Below are positions 10,004-21,345 of a stretch of 36,768 bases of DNA, piece after piece (the stretch's first letter is position 1; every line of letters starts with the position of its first letter). This DNA comes from Schoenoplectus triqueter (lineage: Eukaryota > Streptophyta > Magnoliopsida > Poales > Cyperaceae): NCBI GenBank assembly GCA_964058805.1, contig CAXKVV010001822.1, forward strand, positions 1 through 36,768. Direction: 5' to 3'. The position numbers and the translations under genes are program-made. The notes beneath the pieces are model-generated. The model worked only from the letters and a program-made list of their open reading frames with translations, did no database searches and was not told the DNA's origin.

Positions 10004-10998
10004 CTATGTAGCCGACGCCACAGAGGATCCGGATGCAAATGCGTACTCCATCTCGGTATTAAGAGATGCGCCAGGTCGAGAACCTTCAGGTGCCTTCTCT
10101 TCGGTTCGCTGGTTCTGTTTAGACAACCCTATTCCCATTTGTTGGCTCACCCCACCGAAGCCCCCTCTCCGAGTACCTCCACACTCCACCCTAGGTCACG
10201 ACGACCGGAGATGCGGATGAAGGATCCAGCAACTGTCTCGTTTGTGCCCTGCTTGCTTGCAGTGGTCGCACCAGTCGTTGGCTGTGGGCCCCTTCGCCCT
10301 AGCTGTCGGATTAGGGTTGGAAAGTGAGGCTCGAAAGGCGCGGTTGTCGGTGTCGGTAGGTGCCTGGGGGTTCATTAGTGTCCGCCGAGATTCCTCTTGT
10401 TGAATTCATGCCACCACACTATCAAAATTGGGCATTTTGGCTGAGGCCAGAATCTGTGACCTAATTGCCTCATAGGTGTTGTCGAGAGCCACCAGGTATG
10501 TGAAGATCAAGTCATGCTCGGATCTTTGTTGGTTTTCATTCGGGGTGGAAGGTAAACATTGAGTTCCTCCCACTTGGACATGATTTCAGTTACAAGTTTA
10601 TTGTTGCTTTGGCCATTTTGTTTGATTCTTGCAAGATCTTGTTTGAGGCTAAAAATGTGTGCAAAATTACTTTGTTGGCCATACCATTTTTTTGCTTTGT
10701 CCCAAATGTCTTTGGATGTGGCAGAATACATAAGGGTATTCAAGATTCTTGGCTCCATGGTGCTTAGTAGCCATGACATGATCATTTGATCAGTGGTTTC
10801 CCATTCATCGATTTTTACTTTTTCTTCAGCTATTGCCTCATTCACTTTTGCTGGTACAGGTTTTTTCTTGGTACCAGTGACAAAGCTAAGTTTGCCTTTG
10901 CCACCTAGACCAATAGTAACAGATCTAGCCCATGGTATGTAGTTGTTGCCTGTGAGTATAATGGTTGTGAGTTTTGTGTTATCAGATTGTTGAAACAT
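10004..10998 (-). pseudogene. copia gag, with CCHC zinc knuckle, frameshifted
   Basis: The open part 10507-10998 (163 aa) begins MFQQSDNTKLTTIILTGNNY and contains NYIPWARSV and DEWETTDQMIMSWLL, hallmarks of the plant copia gag (UBN2/Retrotran_gag families). After a frameshift at about 10505 the minus strand continues RSQILASAKMPNFDSVVA, then a nucleocapsid-type zinc knuckle CDHCKQAGHKRDSC (C-x2-C-x4-H-x4-C) at about 10240-10285. A glycine/arginine-rich tail follows. Gag packages the element's RNA. The start lies 75 bases inside the 5' LTR, as expected. The region is more GC-rich than its surroundings. Confidence 0.9.
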
Positions 10999-11060
10999 AT
11001 TGGAATTTGGGTATACTGGTGAAGTTTGAGTATTGCGGAAATAAAGAACAGGTTTAAGTC

Positions 11061-11073
11061 TGCTTTGATACCA
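11061..11073 (-). promoter_or_regulatory. copia primer binding site (tRNA-iMet)
   Basis: On the minus strand TGGTATCAAAGCA directly follows the 5' LTR. It matches the 3' end complement of plant initiator tRNA-Met (TGGTATCAGAGC) with one substitution. Confidence 0.85.
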
Positions 11074-11331
11074 TGTAGAAAATAGAGAGCAATCAACTGA
11101 ATAATTGTTTATTGAATTTTGAAAAATAAATTTTGCTGTACATGAGTATATGTAATATATTCTACTTAACTAGCCGTTGACTATCTTCCTTAATTGAGGA
11201 ATTACATAATATATTGTCTAATTAAAAGATGGGTACCAATTATAGCTTAAGACTGTATTAAGGAAGCTATCCTTTGTTATCTAATCTAACCGATGATGAA
11301 TCATCTGAGGTTATGATATTATTCTTCAACA
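11074..11331 (-). repeat. copia 5' LTR (right copy)
   Basis: 258 bases, TGTAGAAAATAG...TTCTTCAACA on the + strand. The outer terminal dinucleotides TG and CA are intact. It keeps the ancestral-looking sequence where the left LTR has an inserted hairpin. Confidence 0.93.
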
Positions 11332-11780
11332 TTGCTAGATTTTCTTCATTTCTTTTCTCCTGCCCTTTTTTCCTCCTTTAATTAAATTACGGAGATCGTT
11401 GATCTCTTATCAAATTCACATCTCTTGTCAAAATACTATTCACGGAATGAATTTTCTGTGGTTTCTACTTTTAAAGAACTAATCTAATTTGTTACCTTCG
11501 ATTTTGGTGCTGTATTCTTTATACCTGTATTGACTGTGCTGGTATGCTGCTGAAATGTAAAGTTAAGGTAGGCTGTTTGAACTTAATTTGTCTGCATTGA
11601 AAATGACCTTCCATTCGGAGATCAAATTTATTTATTATTTTTTTAAGTTAAATCTTAAAAAAAATTATTTATTATTTTACTGTTGCTCTGATATTTAAGT
11701 TCAACTAGACCTCATAGTTATTAGTTTAACAGTTTTTTAGTGCGAATAAAATGTGTTTGATGTGATGTTTACCGCTATAG

Positions 11781-12478
11781 GAATCTTCAATTTGCCGCTT
11801 GATAGATGCTCGTAATTTTGCAGCAATGGAGGGTGCAAATGCAATTATATCTTGTTCCATGAGGAGGATCAGAGGCAAAGATAAAGAAGATCTTATGGAC
11901 CAGAGCGGAGTTATTACCATCATTTTTGCATGTTGCAAGTTGGACCCTACTTTAAGAACCGGTAATGACCTTATGGTCCATATATCGACATTTTCTCTGA
12001 GAACCCCTGGCTAAATCAATTCATCAAGTACTCCATTGGTTATAGTTGATCCTTAGCAATTGAGCTATATAGCAATTCCTATGCACTTAGACATTTAATT
12101 AATCTCAACTTTTTTCAATTAACTTGGATTATTCTTATCTTATGTGTCAATTTTGCAACACGGCTCAAACGATAGACCAACAAGTTTGATAAGACACACA
12201 TGATATGATCTGAAAACCTGAAATGTCAATACTTGATTTTTTTTTCCTTTTGTCTTTTCTTTGGATAGAAACCTTTCTAACTTCTATGTATATAACTTTG
12301 TTTCTTGCAGTATGATAGCGAGTTTTGGCTCTGGTGCAGCATTTTCCATCGTAAGCGGCATGGGAGGTGGATCTCTTTCTCGCCAAGCTGTCTTTTCTGT
12401 CTCGTTTGGTTTTTTCTTCGCGGCTCTTCGAGGTGGCCTTTTTCAGTTACTAGAATTGCCTACCTTAGTTAAAGTGTA
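11781..12478 (+). pseudogene. Tim17/22/23-family (HP30-like) gene remnant
   Basis: Two exon-like pieces fit the plant HP30-type chloroplast inner-envelope translocase, a member of the Tim17/Tim22/Tim23 family. Exon A starts after an acceptor CTATAG at 11780 and reads LIDARNFAAMEGANA...SMRRIRGKDKEDLMDQ. Exon B starts after TTTCTTGCAG at 12310 and reads MIASFGSGAAFSIVSGMGGG, then FFFAALRGGLFQLLE. The two halves match the family's central membrane segments with the usual glycine-rich faces. Joining them in phase requires a donor after base 11905, where CGGAGT stands in place of GT, so the donor looks lost. Reading through gives a stop at 12012-12014. The upstream exons and the C-terminal SAM-type region were not found, and a copia element sits 450 bp upstream. 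I judge it a pseudogene or a degraded duplicate. A real gene with unusual splicing is possible but less likely. Confidence 0.6.
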
Positions 12479-13274
12479 GGTTAAATAAAAAATGATGCTA
12501 TGAGGTTTGACTTATTAGAGACAAACAGGGTAATATCGTATAAAGATAAAGGTAAAATAAATCCTTCCACTTTTTATAAACTGACTGCATCTGTGCCACC
12601 CTATATATGATGTCAATGAACAAAACTGCTTCATTTAATGATATTTAATCTCAAAATAGTTTGTAACATTTTACTCTATTGATTTATTTTCTCAGATTGG
12701 TAAATCGATATCTGCTTGGTCTTCAAATAAGAGGCCTTGTATCGAAGCTAAAGTTGAAATTGACAGTTCATCTTCTTGCCAATCTCGAGCTGTGGTTAAT
12801 ATCGCACCTTGTTCCTAGATTAAAAGTGCACTTGAAAATTTAATAATTGTTCAAAGAGACCTCCTTTCAGATGGCACCTTAGCCTCAGAAAATTCTTTAA
12901 GGCCTCTCTACATATGGCACTTTGCATGTCTCTTCTCACTGACACGTAAGGAAGTAAATATTGTCATTATTTATTACTATTGTTATGATTATCATCATTA
13001 ATGTAAGCATGACTAAGATACTTTGCAACTGAACCCTGTGATTTGACATAGCAATGGTACATAAAATATATTAGTATTTCTATTTCTTGATAATTTTCTT
13101 TGTAGAAAATTATTCAATCCGTAAATATTGATTAATTAACAATATTAAAAACCAAGTAGTATCGTGCCATGTGTCTTGGCATTGTTTGTACCACTGCATA
13201 TATGAACACTTTTTAAAACTAGAAACCGCGGAAAATGAATTCAGTAATATCAATTTGAAGTAGGAAAGAGAACT

Positions 13275-13379
13275 ATGCATACTCTTGTACAGCATGCCAT
13301 TTACCTCAAGAAGCAGCTTGATAAATTTCTAGCTTTGAAACAAGCTGCAGCCACTGACACAAGTTCGTCAGCTGGTTGA
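13275..13379 (+). other. unassigned exon-like short frame
   Basis: A 34-aa frame (MHTLVQHAIYLKKQLDKFLA...) ends with a hydrophilic tail LKQAAATDTSSSAG and a stop. A good splice acceptor CTTGTACAG stands at 13284-13292, so the coding part may begin at HAIYLKK. It is compositionally more gene-like than its surroundings. I do not recognise the family. It may be a terminal exon of a vanished gene or part of the HP30-like locus. Confidence 0.25.
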
Positions 13380-13699
13380 GAGCAATGGACTAATGAACGG
13401 TATTTGATCAAAATATAGATATCACTCAGCATGGTGGTTGTTTCGTCTCTGATAATGTAAAAATTTGTTGCTCATTAGCGTAGTGTAGAAAATTACCATT
13501 TTTTTTGGTTTTGTTACAATATCTATTACCTATTTCTCATTTATGCAAAAGTTATTTTTATAAATTAATTCAGGTTCTTGACCATATAATGCAATAACTG
13601 GAGGACACGTCCGCATAGCAATAAAGGAAAGAGATCGAGAATTTATTTATCTTTGCTGGTTAATCAACTCATAATACATCAACTGACCCAACAACCTAA

Positions 13700-13838
13700 T
13701 GCCTCACCATTTTTGGTAAAACGTGATTGGATTGAATTTGTTGTGCTTCGACATAGCAACACCATTTTCCTCAAAGGTGATTGGATGATATCTGTTGTGC
13801 TACGACATTACATTACCATTTTCCTCAAAGGTGATTGC
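13700..13838. repeat. 54-bp tandem repeat
   Basis: GTGATTGGAT begins units at 13723 and 13777, and GTGATTGCAT begins a third, partial unit at 13831. The period is exactly 54 bp. Each unit contains TTGTGCTWCGACAT and ends ACCATTTTCCTCAAAG. A degenerate partial unit precedes at about 13706. The 54-bp period is a multiple of three, which is why a reading frame runs through it. There is no other sign of coding. Confidence 0.8.
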
Positions 13839-14004
13839 ATTATTGCCACTAATGTTTGTACCAATAAGCCGTACTCGTTGAAAAGAAAATTAAGTTGTAG
13901 TGGGTTGACTTATTTTATCTAAAAGTAAACTTTAGGAACGAAAAAAAAGAAGAATCGGTGAAGAAGCAAACTCTCTGTATAGAGCAGAGCAGGTATATGT
14001 ACTA

Positions 14005-14394
14005 GTATTTTTTATTATTATTAAATTAATATTATTAAAAATAAGAGTGAGAATTATAAAATTTTAAATATACGAATGACAGCGCGCCACTGTTAGTGGC
14101 GCGTTTCATTATTTTTATGAAACGCGCCACTGCCAGTGGCGCGTTTCCTCCAAACCCCGCGCAGCGCCTCCATCTCACTTGCACGTTTTGTATATATAAG
14201 AAGGAAACGCGTCACTGTCAGTGGCGCGTTTCGTAAAAATAATGAAACGCGCCACTGTGAATGGCGCATTTCAAACACGCAGTGAACGCGCCACTGCCAG
14301 TGGCACGCTGCAATTCGTATATTTGAAATTTTATGTTTCTCACTCTTATTTTTAATAATATTAATTTAATAAAACTTATTATTACTAAAAATGG
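14005..14394. mobile_element. non-autonomous Mutator-like element (small sister of the 24088 element)
   Basis: Inverted ends share AAATTAATATTATT, AATAAGAGTGAGAA and AAATATACGAAT with each other and, in shortened form, with the large element at 24088-27274. Inside are five copies of the palindrome CGCCACTG-N-CAGTGGCG (cores at 14085, 14125, 14210, 14250 and 14289). The centre (CGCGCAGCGCCTCCATCTC...TATATATAAG) resembles the right subterminal part of the large element, so this is probably an internal-deletion derivative. The right end aligns base for base with the large element's end. The left end is shorter and no matching 9-bp target duplication was found. GGTATATGTACTA does occur at both 13992-14004 and 14462-14474. 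Confidence 0.7.
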
Positions 14395-14476
14395 CTCATA
14401 CTGATAATGAGTCATAACGTTATTATTATCCTTGATTTTTTATGATCCGCGTGTAAGAATGGGTATATGTACTAAT

Positions 14477-14510
14477 ATGTATGAACGTACTCTCATATTG
14501 ATAGCTCTAG

Positions 14511-14589
<79 letters not shown>

Positions 14590-14651
14590 CATCTTATATT
14601 GAAACAAGATATGTATGAATTACGTACTCTCATACTGATAGCTCTAGCTCT
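14477..14651. repeat. duplicated segment around (CT)n(TA)n microsatellite
   Basis: TATGTATGAACGTACTCTCA...GATAGCTCTAGCTCT (14477-14515) recurs with small changes at 14610-14651. Between them lies (CT)n(TA)n, 14509-14585. This looks like a local duplication split by a microsatellite. Confidence 0.6.
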
Positions 14652-15099
14652 ATATGGATCCTACATGTTGGTTTTGCATGTAGTACGTATTCAGTGGTGG
14701 AGCTTTCTAGGCATGCATGATATGAAATGACTAGTATACTGTCTGTCGTCGACTTAGATCTGATCATAGGACCACGCTTCTCTCTTATAAAAAAGATTGG
14801 CAGATGAGAACTTTAGAAGAGAATCAAGAGATACATCTAAAAAAGAAATTAAAGGAGATATTTCAGGTAAATACATATAAAACTATGTTACATGTTTTTT
14901 GACAGAGAGCAATATACGTGCGACTGAGATAAACAAACAAACAAGAAAAAAAAATACAACTAGCTAGCTCCGTCTACGTACCTTTCCGTCCTAGTAGCTT
15001 GTTATATTAATTTCAACAGATCGACTAACAGTCCAGCGCAAATCTAAAATCTCCCTACTTAATTTTTTATTTAAAAAAAATATCTGTAACTAAACTTTC

Positions 15100-15325
15100 A
15101 TTTTTAACAAATAAATATTCATCTATATAAGTGAGTCATATAAACAAGTCAGGTATTTATATGAGTGAGTTAGATTTTATATAAGTAAATTAGCTATTTA
15201 GATATGTGACTCAGGTATTATATATATGAGACTTAGATATTTAGATCTGAGATTTAGATATTTAAATATATTACTTAGATATTTAGATGTATATAACTTA
15301 GTTATTTAGATATGCGACTCAATTA
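15100..15325. repeat. GATATTTAGATA-type minisatellite, left block
   Basis: Degenerate units of about 17-20 bases containing TATTTAGATATRTGACT or GTGAGTTAGATATTTA. The same repeat resumes at 15895 on the far side of an inserted foldback element. Non-coding. Confidence 0.75.
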
Positions 15326-15483
15326 TTTAGTAAAAAATAACAAGAGAGAAAAAAAGAGTCTCAAAAAATAAAATCACATGAGAGAAACTGATAAATATCA
15401 TATGGATTGTATGAAAAATATATATGTAACAGATGAGAAAGAAAAAATTCTCAAAAAATAAAAAAACTTGGGTATTATATATA

Positions 15484-15873
15484 TATAGAGAGTGGAGATA
15501 CCGTGAGCTTAAGCTCACGAAGGCCTTCCGTGAGCTTAACTCAAAAAACATATTAAATCATCTTGAAATTTTAATTTATCATTCTCATTAAATTCTTTAT
15601 ATAAAAATCTTGTGGGATGCAAAAATTTGGAGTGTTTTGAGCATTTTAAGTCACCGTTTTTAATTTTTTAAAATGTTGTTCAGGTATTGAATATATTATT
15701 ATTATTATTATTTTTAGAGCTGATTTTTAAAAATTAAAAACCACAATTTAAAAAGCACAAAATGCTCTAAATTTTTGTATCCCATGAGATTTTCGAAATG
15801 ATTTGATATGTTTTTTGAGTTAAGCTCACGGAAGACCTCCGTGAGCTTAAGCTCCAGTATCTCCACTCTCTCT
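15484..15873. mobile_element. foldback MITE splitting a minisatellite
   Basis: The left end GAGAGTGGAGATACCGTGAG is mirrored at the right end, whose reverse complement is GAGAGTGGAGATACTGGAGC. The inverted match continues through GCTTAAGCTCACGRAGGYCT, TCCGTGAGCTTAACTCAAAA and further inward. The element lies in TA/CT microsatellite DNA (TATATATATATAGAGAG left, CTCTCTATATATATA right). No coding capacity. Confidence 0.8.
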
Positions 15874-15894
15874 CTCTCTCTATATATATATTAT

Positions 15895-16575
15895 ATATAT
15901 TTAGATAGATGAACTAGATCTTTAGATAAGTGAATCATATATTTAGATATATGAACTAGATATTTAGATATATGAACTATATATTTAGATAAATAAATTA
16001 GATATTTAGATAGAAAATGACAAGCATCACAAGAGAATTAGGTATTTAGATATATGAACTGGGTATTTAGATTAGTAAATCATGTACTTAAATAGGTGAA
16101 TCATGTAATTAGATAGAAAATGACAAACATCACAAGAAAATCAGATATTTAGATAGGTGAATCAGGTATTTAGATATATTAAGTAGGTATTTAGATAGAT
16201 GAATCATATATTTAGATAGAAAATGATAAACACTACAAGCGAATAAGGTTTTTAGATAGGTGAACTAGATATTTATATAGATGAGTTAGATATTTAGATA
16301 AATAAATTAGATATTTAATGGATCAATCAGATATTTATATAGAAAATGATAAATATCACAAGTGAATCAGATATTTAGAGCGATGAACCAGGTATGTAGA
16401 TAAGGAAACTAAGTATTCAAATACAAAATGATAAACATCATATGAGTTGTATTGAAAAATATGTATGATAAATGAGAGACAAGAAAAGATCAGAAAACAA
16501 AAAAAATAAATATTTAGATAGATGATCTCAATATTTAAATAATTGACCTAGATATTTAGATAGAAAAATGATAAC
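15895..16575. repeat. GATATTTAGATA-type minisatellite, right block
   Basis: Dozens of degenerate units such as AGATATTTAGATAGATGAAT. A longer phrase, AAATGAYAAACATCACAAG, recurs several times among them, so a higher-order unit is present. Confidence 0.75.
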
Positions 16576-16914
16576 ATGACAAAGACTATATGAGAAGTAG
16601 TGATGTACGGGAAAACACATGGGAATTTTCTTTGAGGATGAAGCCTTAAGGATAAAAAAATTTCTCTAATTTCAATCGGCCGGTCAGTAATAAAGTTCTT
16701 AAAATCTTATTATCTCATTTTAAATTCATTCTACCATTTTAGAAATGTAGATGTTTAGTTACTACATGCACTTTATAAAAATTTATGGGGTCAATTTTAT
16801 GAGGGAGATGATATAATTAATACGATTGTTGATAACGTTATTCAATGAGAGATTATTATATATGTACGTTATGCATTTTAATGATTTTATCATAACATTC
16901 ATTTTCTATAATAC

Positions 16915-16977
16915 TATTATTATACAAACTAAATGAGTTATTATGTATTATTATACAAACTAATTGAGTTATTATGT
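16915..16977. repeat. 31-bp tandem duplication
   Basis: TTATTATACAAACTAAWTGA followed by GTTATTATGTA occurs twice in direct succession with a single internal change. From 16980 to 18170 I see only AT-rich DNA without gene or clear repeat. Confidence 0.7.
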
Positions 16978-18179
16978 ATATAAGCGATGTGAACTAAATA
17001 ATATATAAAATCGGAAGTCTAGTACAAATGGTAATGAATCTCCTCTATCTATCGCAAATCCAAATCCTGAGAGATATTACCTTTCATGTGAGAGAAACTC
17101 AAATGAATTTTTTTATAAACAATTAAATATATATAAAATTTGAAGACTTGACTCTCATCTTTCTTATAAAAAAAAATCTTAAAGACATATAAAAAATAAT
17201 ATACACTAACTTATTAGGAGCTCTATTTATAAAAAAAAACTAAATACTATACAAAAATGAATGGTACCATAAGATCGTTAACAATCATTAACAAGCATAC
17301 TAACTTTATATAATATGCATAATAACTCTGTATCGACTAACGGTATCTATAAGACTTTTATTTTATTTTTGAAAAGAAGTCGGGTCAATTGTCCGCCCTT
17401 AGATAACGCAGATCGATAGAATATAAATTTATAATATACCCATTGTAGTTGAGAATATAAAATAAGCAAAATATTTAAAGTAAATTCTAGCAATAATTAT
17501 TTGTCGTCAGAAAATAGTATGATCAATTAAATCATGATCTGAAATGAGTGAATTATGATTTAATTTGTATTTTCTCACCTGCAAGTGTTGCAAAATTGTG
17601 CTAAAATAGTAAAATACCAATCAAGTCATATGTTTCATTTTGGGGACAAAACACCATAAAATAAATTGTTGGAAAATGCTTTCATGTTAATAATTTAGGA
17701 GTTCAACTACGATTTTATATGTTCTCCTATTGACTGAATGGCATGAAAACAATGATTAATCTGGACTAATTGAATTGGAGAGTTAGTTAATGATATTGAT
17801 AATATGATCAATTAAATCGAGAAGTTATGCTTTGACTAGGTCAAAGAATGAATAGGTTTGTCACTAGATAAAAAATATTAAATCGAATATTTAAAATGAT
17901 ATGTTATAAAATAATAAATTATTTGGGAGAGATATTTATATAATATTTTTTATTAAATTTTTGAATGTTACTATTTTGCACTGACAAGCATTGTGCATCA
18001 ACATTGTGTTATAATTTCTGCACGAACATGCTGTAAATTAATTTCTTGCCATGATGTAGTTACCGCATACAAATTAAATGGCTTATGTGGCCCTACCAAA
18101 TTGATTTTAATGAATTGTTTTCTAGTTTGGAGTAAGAAAATAATTTACTGTAGGAATTCTCCGTAATTTGGCACCAAGG

Positions 18180-18700
18180 CAGGGCTGCAAATGAATTAAA
18201 TTTGATCAAATTAGCTAGTGTCAGAGATTGATTTGAAATTATTTTGAACTAATTGAATTCAAACTAAATCAAACTGAAATTAAATTGAACTCGAACTAAA
18301 TTGAATTAGAACTGAAATTGAACTCCAAATGAACTCAATTATTTTAATTTTTATATTTATTCTTATATTATCATGAATAATTAGAATTAAAATAATTAAA
18401 ATTTTATTAATTTTACATTAAAATTTGAAAAAACTAATATTTATTAATTTATTAATAAATTAACAATATCTTACAAATTTTATAATGAATAATTATATTA
18501 TTACATATTATTAAAAAATATCTAAAAATATATACATATAACTACATATTAAACTATTACGAATCAAACTCGAACTAGTTCATTAAAATAATTATCGAAC
18601 TGAACTTGAATCGAGCTGATAAAAAATCTAATCAAACAAATCGAACTCGAGCTAAAATTAAATTGAATACATAATGAATTATGATTTTTTTACAGCCCTA
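18180..18700. mobile_element. hAT-like non-autonomous element, probable
   Basis: The terminal inverted repeats are CAGGGCTGCAAATGAATT on the left and TAGGGCTGTAAAAAAATC (reverse complement) on the right. The interior has the phrases GAACTCGAACTAAATTGAA and TCGAACTCGAGCT seen in plant hAT-type debris that begins (C/T)AGGGCTG. No matching 8-bp target duplication was found, so the ends remain provisional. Confidence 0.45.
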
Positions 18701-18769
18701 AAAAAGTCAAGTTAAATGCCAAGGAGATATCTCTCATGGAAGAAATCTAATTTTTTTAGTGCCAGTCAT

Positions 18770-18900
18770 TTTGGATTTCAGATTGTATCAAGTCAGGTCG
18801 GAATTGGTATCAAGTCATCTAATGTTGGATCATTTCTAGTTTCAGATTGAATCGGGTTAGGTCGGGTCAAGTTGGTTTGTCAAGTCGGGTCGGATTTATT
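18770..18900. repeat. outlying copies of the TCGGGT-type repeat
   Basis: Two degenerate units containing AGTCATYTAATGTTGGATCATTT and GGTTAGGTCGGGTC resemble the array at 19270-19570, in the same direction. They are separated from it by about 370 bp of AT-rich DNA. Confidence 0.45.
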
Positions 18901-19269
18901 TAGTAATTGATAACAACTATGATATTTGTATATTTGTTCATATATTATAATGTTTATTGCAGTGATTTCATATATTTTTTAAAACTTTATTACATCTAAT
19001 TATTAAGTTATATTTTAATGTGAAATTGATATATTCAAAAGATTTGAAACTCAAATTGAAAAAAAATATATAAAGAGAATAGTCAAAAAAATAATTATGA
19101 GATAATGACTATCATAAACAAAATTCAAGTTTATATTTTATGTCCAAAATTTTTACCTATTGTTTAATTATCTTTGTAAGCAAGTTTAAAATGATGAGAT
19201 TCAAGTAGTTTCAAATCATCAAAAATATAAAAATATATAAATCAAATAATTTTTTAATTACTTTTTAGT

Positions 19270-19570
19270 CAGTTCGGGATGGGTATTGAGTCATTCAATG
19301 TTGGATCATTTTGGATTTCGAGTGGTAACAGGTTGGGTCGGGTATCAGATAATTCAGTGTCGGGTTATTTTGGATTCTGGATCATATCAGATCGGATTGG
19401 ATCGGTTATTAGATCATTTAGTGTCGGGATATTTCAGATTTCAAGTGGTATCAGGTTGGGTTGGGTCGTCGAAACGGATATCGAATCATTAAGTGTAGAA
19501 CATTTTAAGTTTTGAGTCATATCAAATCTGAATGAATCGGACGGGTTTATCGGATCGGATCTATCACCTC
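19270..19570. repeat. about 63-70 bp degenerate tandem array
   Basis: Four units each follow the pattern TATCGAGTCATTYAGTGTCG, then GGTCATTTTGGATTTCGAGT, then GGTATCAGGTTGGGTCGG. Two overlapping reading frames with serine/glycine-rich text arise from the array itself and are not counted as genes. Confidence 0.65.
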
Positions 19571-19599
19571 CGGACCTAAGGGCAGAGAGAAACTTAATT

Positions 19600-20323
19600 T
19601 GGAAAGAAACCATCTCGTTTATTCTAACGCTTGGACGATATTACCCTCAATTAATATATCTTTTTAGTTGTTACTACGTTAATTAATTTTTCTTCTTTCC
19701 CGGAATGTACTCATCGTATCATGATGTCATCCTTTCCATTCAATACTCTTTATTCTACCTTAAAACCTCACCATTTATTCACTAGTGGACTCTCTATTTA
19801 CACAAGCACAAATCTAAAATGAATATGAAAATCTATTATATATAATCAAATATTTATGTTTGCATCTTTTTTAAACTGAAGAAATTAAGTGAAAGAAAAA
19901 AAAAACAAAAGAAAGCTTGATATACGTACATATATATAAGAAAAAAGTAATTTAGGATGTTAGAAGTAGTTCAATATTAACTTAAAAGATTCTAACTAAT
20001 TTTTTTAAGATCTTGTAGGACCGGATTCTATAAGTCCAAACAAATTTATTTTTAATTGAAATGTACCAACATCGGTTTAATGAATCTCTTTTTCTGATGT
20101 CAGTATTATAATATGACTGGAATCTATTAATCAATTTTAATTTATATGTTTTTTTACAATATTATATGAAACTTTGAAAATTGGTAGTATCAATTTTAAA
20201 TAAAAAAATGATATGTAGGAAGACGATAGTTTCGATAAAAGAATTGGTAGTATCAATTTTTATAATCTCTATTTAGAAATTTAGAATATAATAGATGGAG
20301 TATGCTAAGATTAAAAACATTAG

Positions 20324-20363
<40 letters not shown>

Positions 20364-21250
20364 CTAAGGAACTTTGAATCATTAACAAAGTATTAAAATT
20401 TTGGAGAGTAAATGAACACTAATATTTTCTTATTTAAAAAGTATTGTAGAATCTTTTAAATCACTATATAAATAAATAAATTTATAAAAGCATAATCAAT
20501 TTTCGAGGATTTAGCTATGAAATATATGCACTAATAATTATTAGAACTTGAGTTTCATATAAATTCTATAATACAAAAAAGTAATAAGTGTTGTAAATAA
20601 TAGGAGCTTAATTGAGAGTTAAAAACTAATACCTTTTTGTTAATCTAAAATAATTGCTCTCATGGGATGATAAGTTAATACAGTGTTTGTTGGTTAATTA
20701 ATGCAAGAAAAATTTGGCGGAATTTCCAGGAGTGAATTTTTTTTTGTATAGTAACTAAGAAATTATAAATGACAGCGTCATTAAAATTGTCTCTTAAAAA
20801 AAAACTAATATTATTGTATCACTCTGGCCATATGAATTACTGCCGCTGCCATTTCAAGGATCCCGTTGTAAGAGGAAATTAAATGCTCGGTCATGCAGTA
20901 ATTTCTACCAATGTTGGAACATGTATATATATGACCTCAGTGCAAGAAATTGATTTAAAGCCCCCAAAAGATATCTCTGCGGAAATAATAAATAAATTGG
21001 GCCGAGAATCAAGTGTCAGTGGATTTTATGATCTGCTCTCATAAAAAGTTAATTTCGCCGAGATGGGAATATCTCTATCAACTTTGTTTTGGTACAGTTT
21101 TATGGCCCCCAAATTTTAATTCTAAGAAAGCGTTCTATTTTTAGTGCAGCTGACAACGACGCCAAAAAATAATGGAAAAATAATATATTCCACGAAAGAT
21201 GCTCTGAATGCAATTGTTTTTTGTTTCTTTTGACAAAAAAAATGTTACAA
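19600..21250. other. AT-rich intergenic DNA with a (TA)n tract
   Basis: A (TA)n tract lies at 20327-20360. The phrase AATTGGTAGTATCAATTTT occurs twice (about 20177 and 20244). I see no gene, RNA gene or element with definable ends. Confidence 0.5.
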
Positions 21251-21255
21251 ATATA

Positions 21256-21345
21256 TGATTTAATTTTTAATATAACACTCAACATTTCATGTTAAAATTC
21301 TGATCTAATTTTTAATATAACACTCAACATTTCATGTTAAAATTC
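21256..21345. repeat. perfect 45-bp tandem duplication
   Basis: A 45-base unit starting TGATYTAATTTTTAATATAA and ending GTTAAAATTC is repeated head to tail with one difference (T/C at base 5), so it is probably a recent duplication. Confidence 0.9.

Larger units (their letters stand above)
6471..11336 (-). mobile_element. complete, decayed Ty1/copia retrotransposon with TSDs
   Basis: The element proper spans 6476-11331 (4,856 bp) and is flanked by the 5-bp duplication TTGCT at 6471-6475 and 11332-11336. The long terminal repeats are 6476-6756 and 11074-11331. The primer binding site and polypurine tract lie directly inside the LTRs, on the sides expected for a minus-strand element. The order gag, integrase, reverse transcriptase, RNase H identifies Ty1/copia. 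All genes are broken by stops and frameshifts. By eye the LTRs differ at about 20 of the first 210 bases, so the insertion is old. Confidence 0.95.

Noticed and set aside
10004..10327. Several plus-strand frames in the GC-rich part of the copia element
   Set aside because: They are antisense to gag, whose zinc knuckle is clear on the minus strand.
19279..19515. Ser/Gly-rich small proteins
   Set aside because: They arise from a degenerate non-coding tandem array. Two overlapping frames are equally open.
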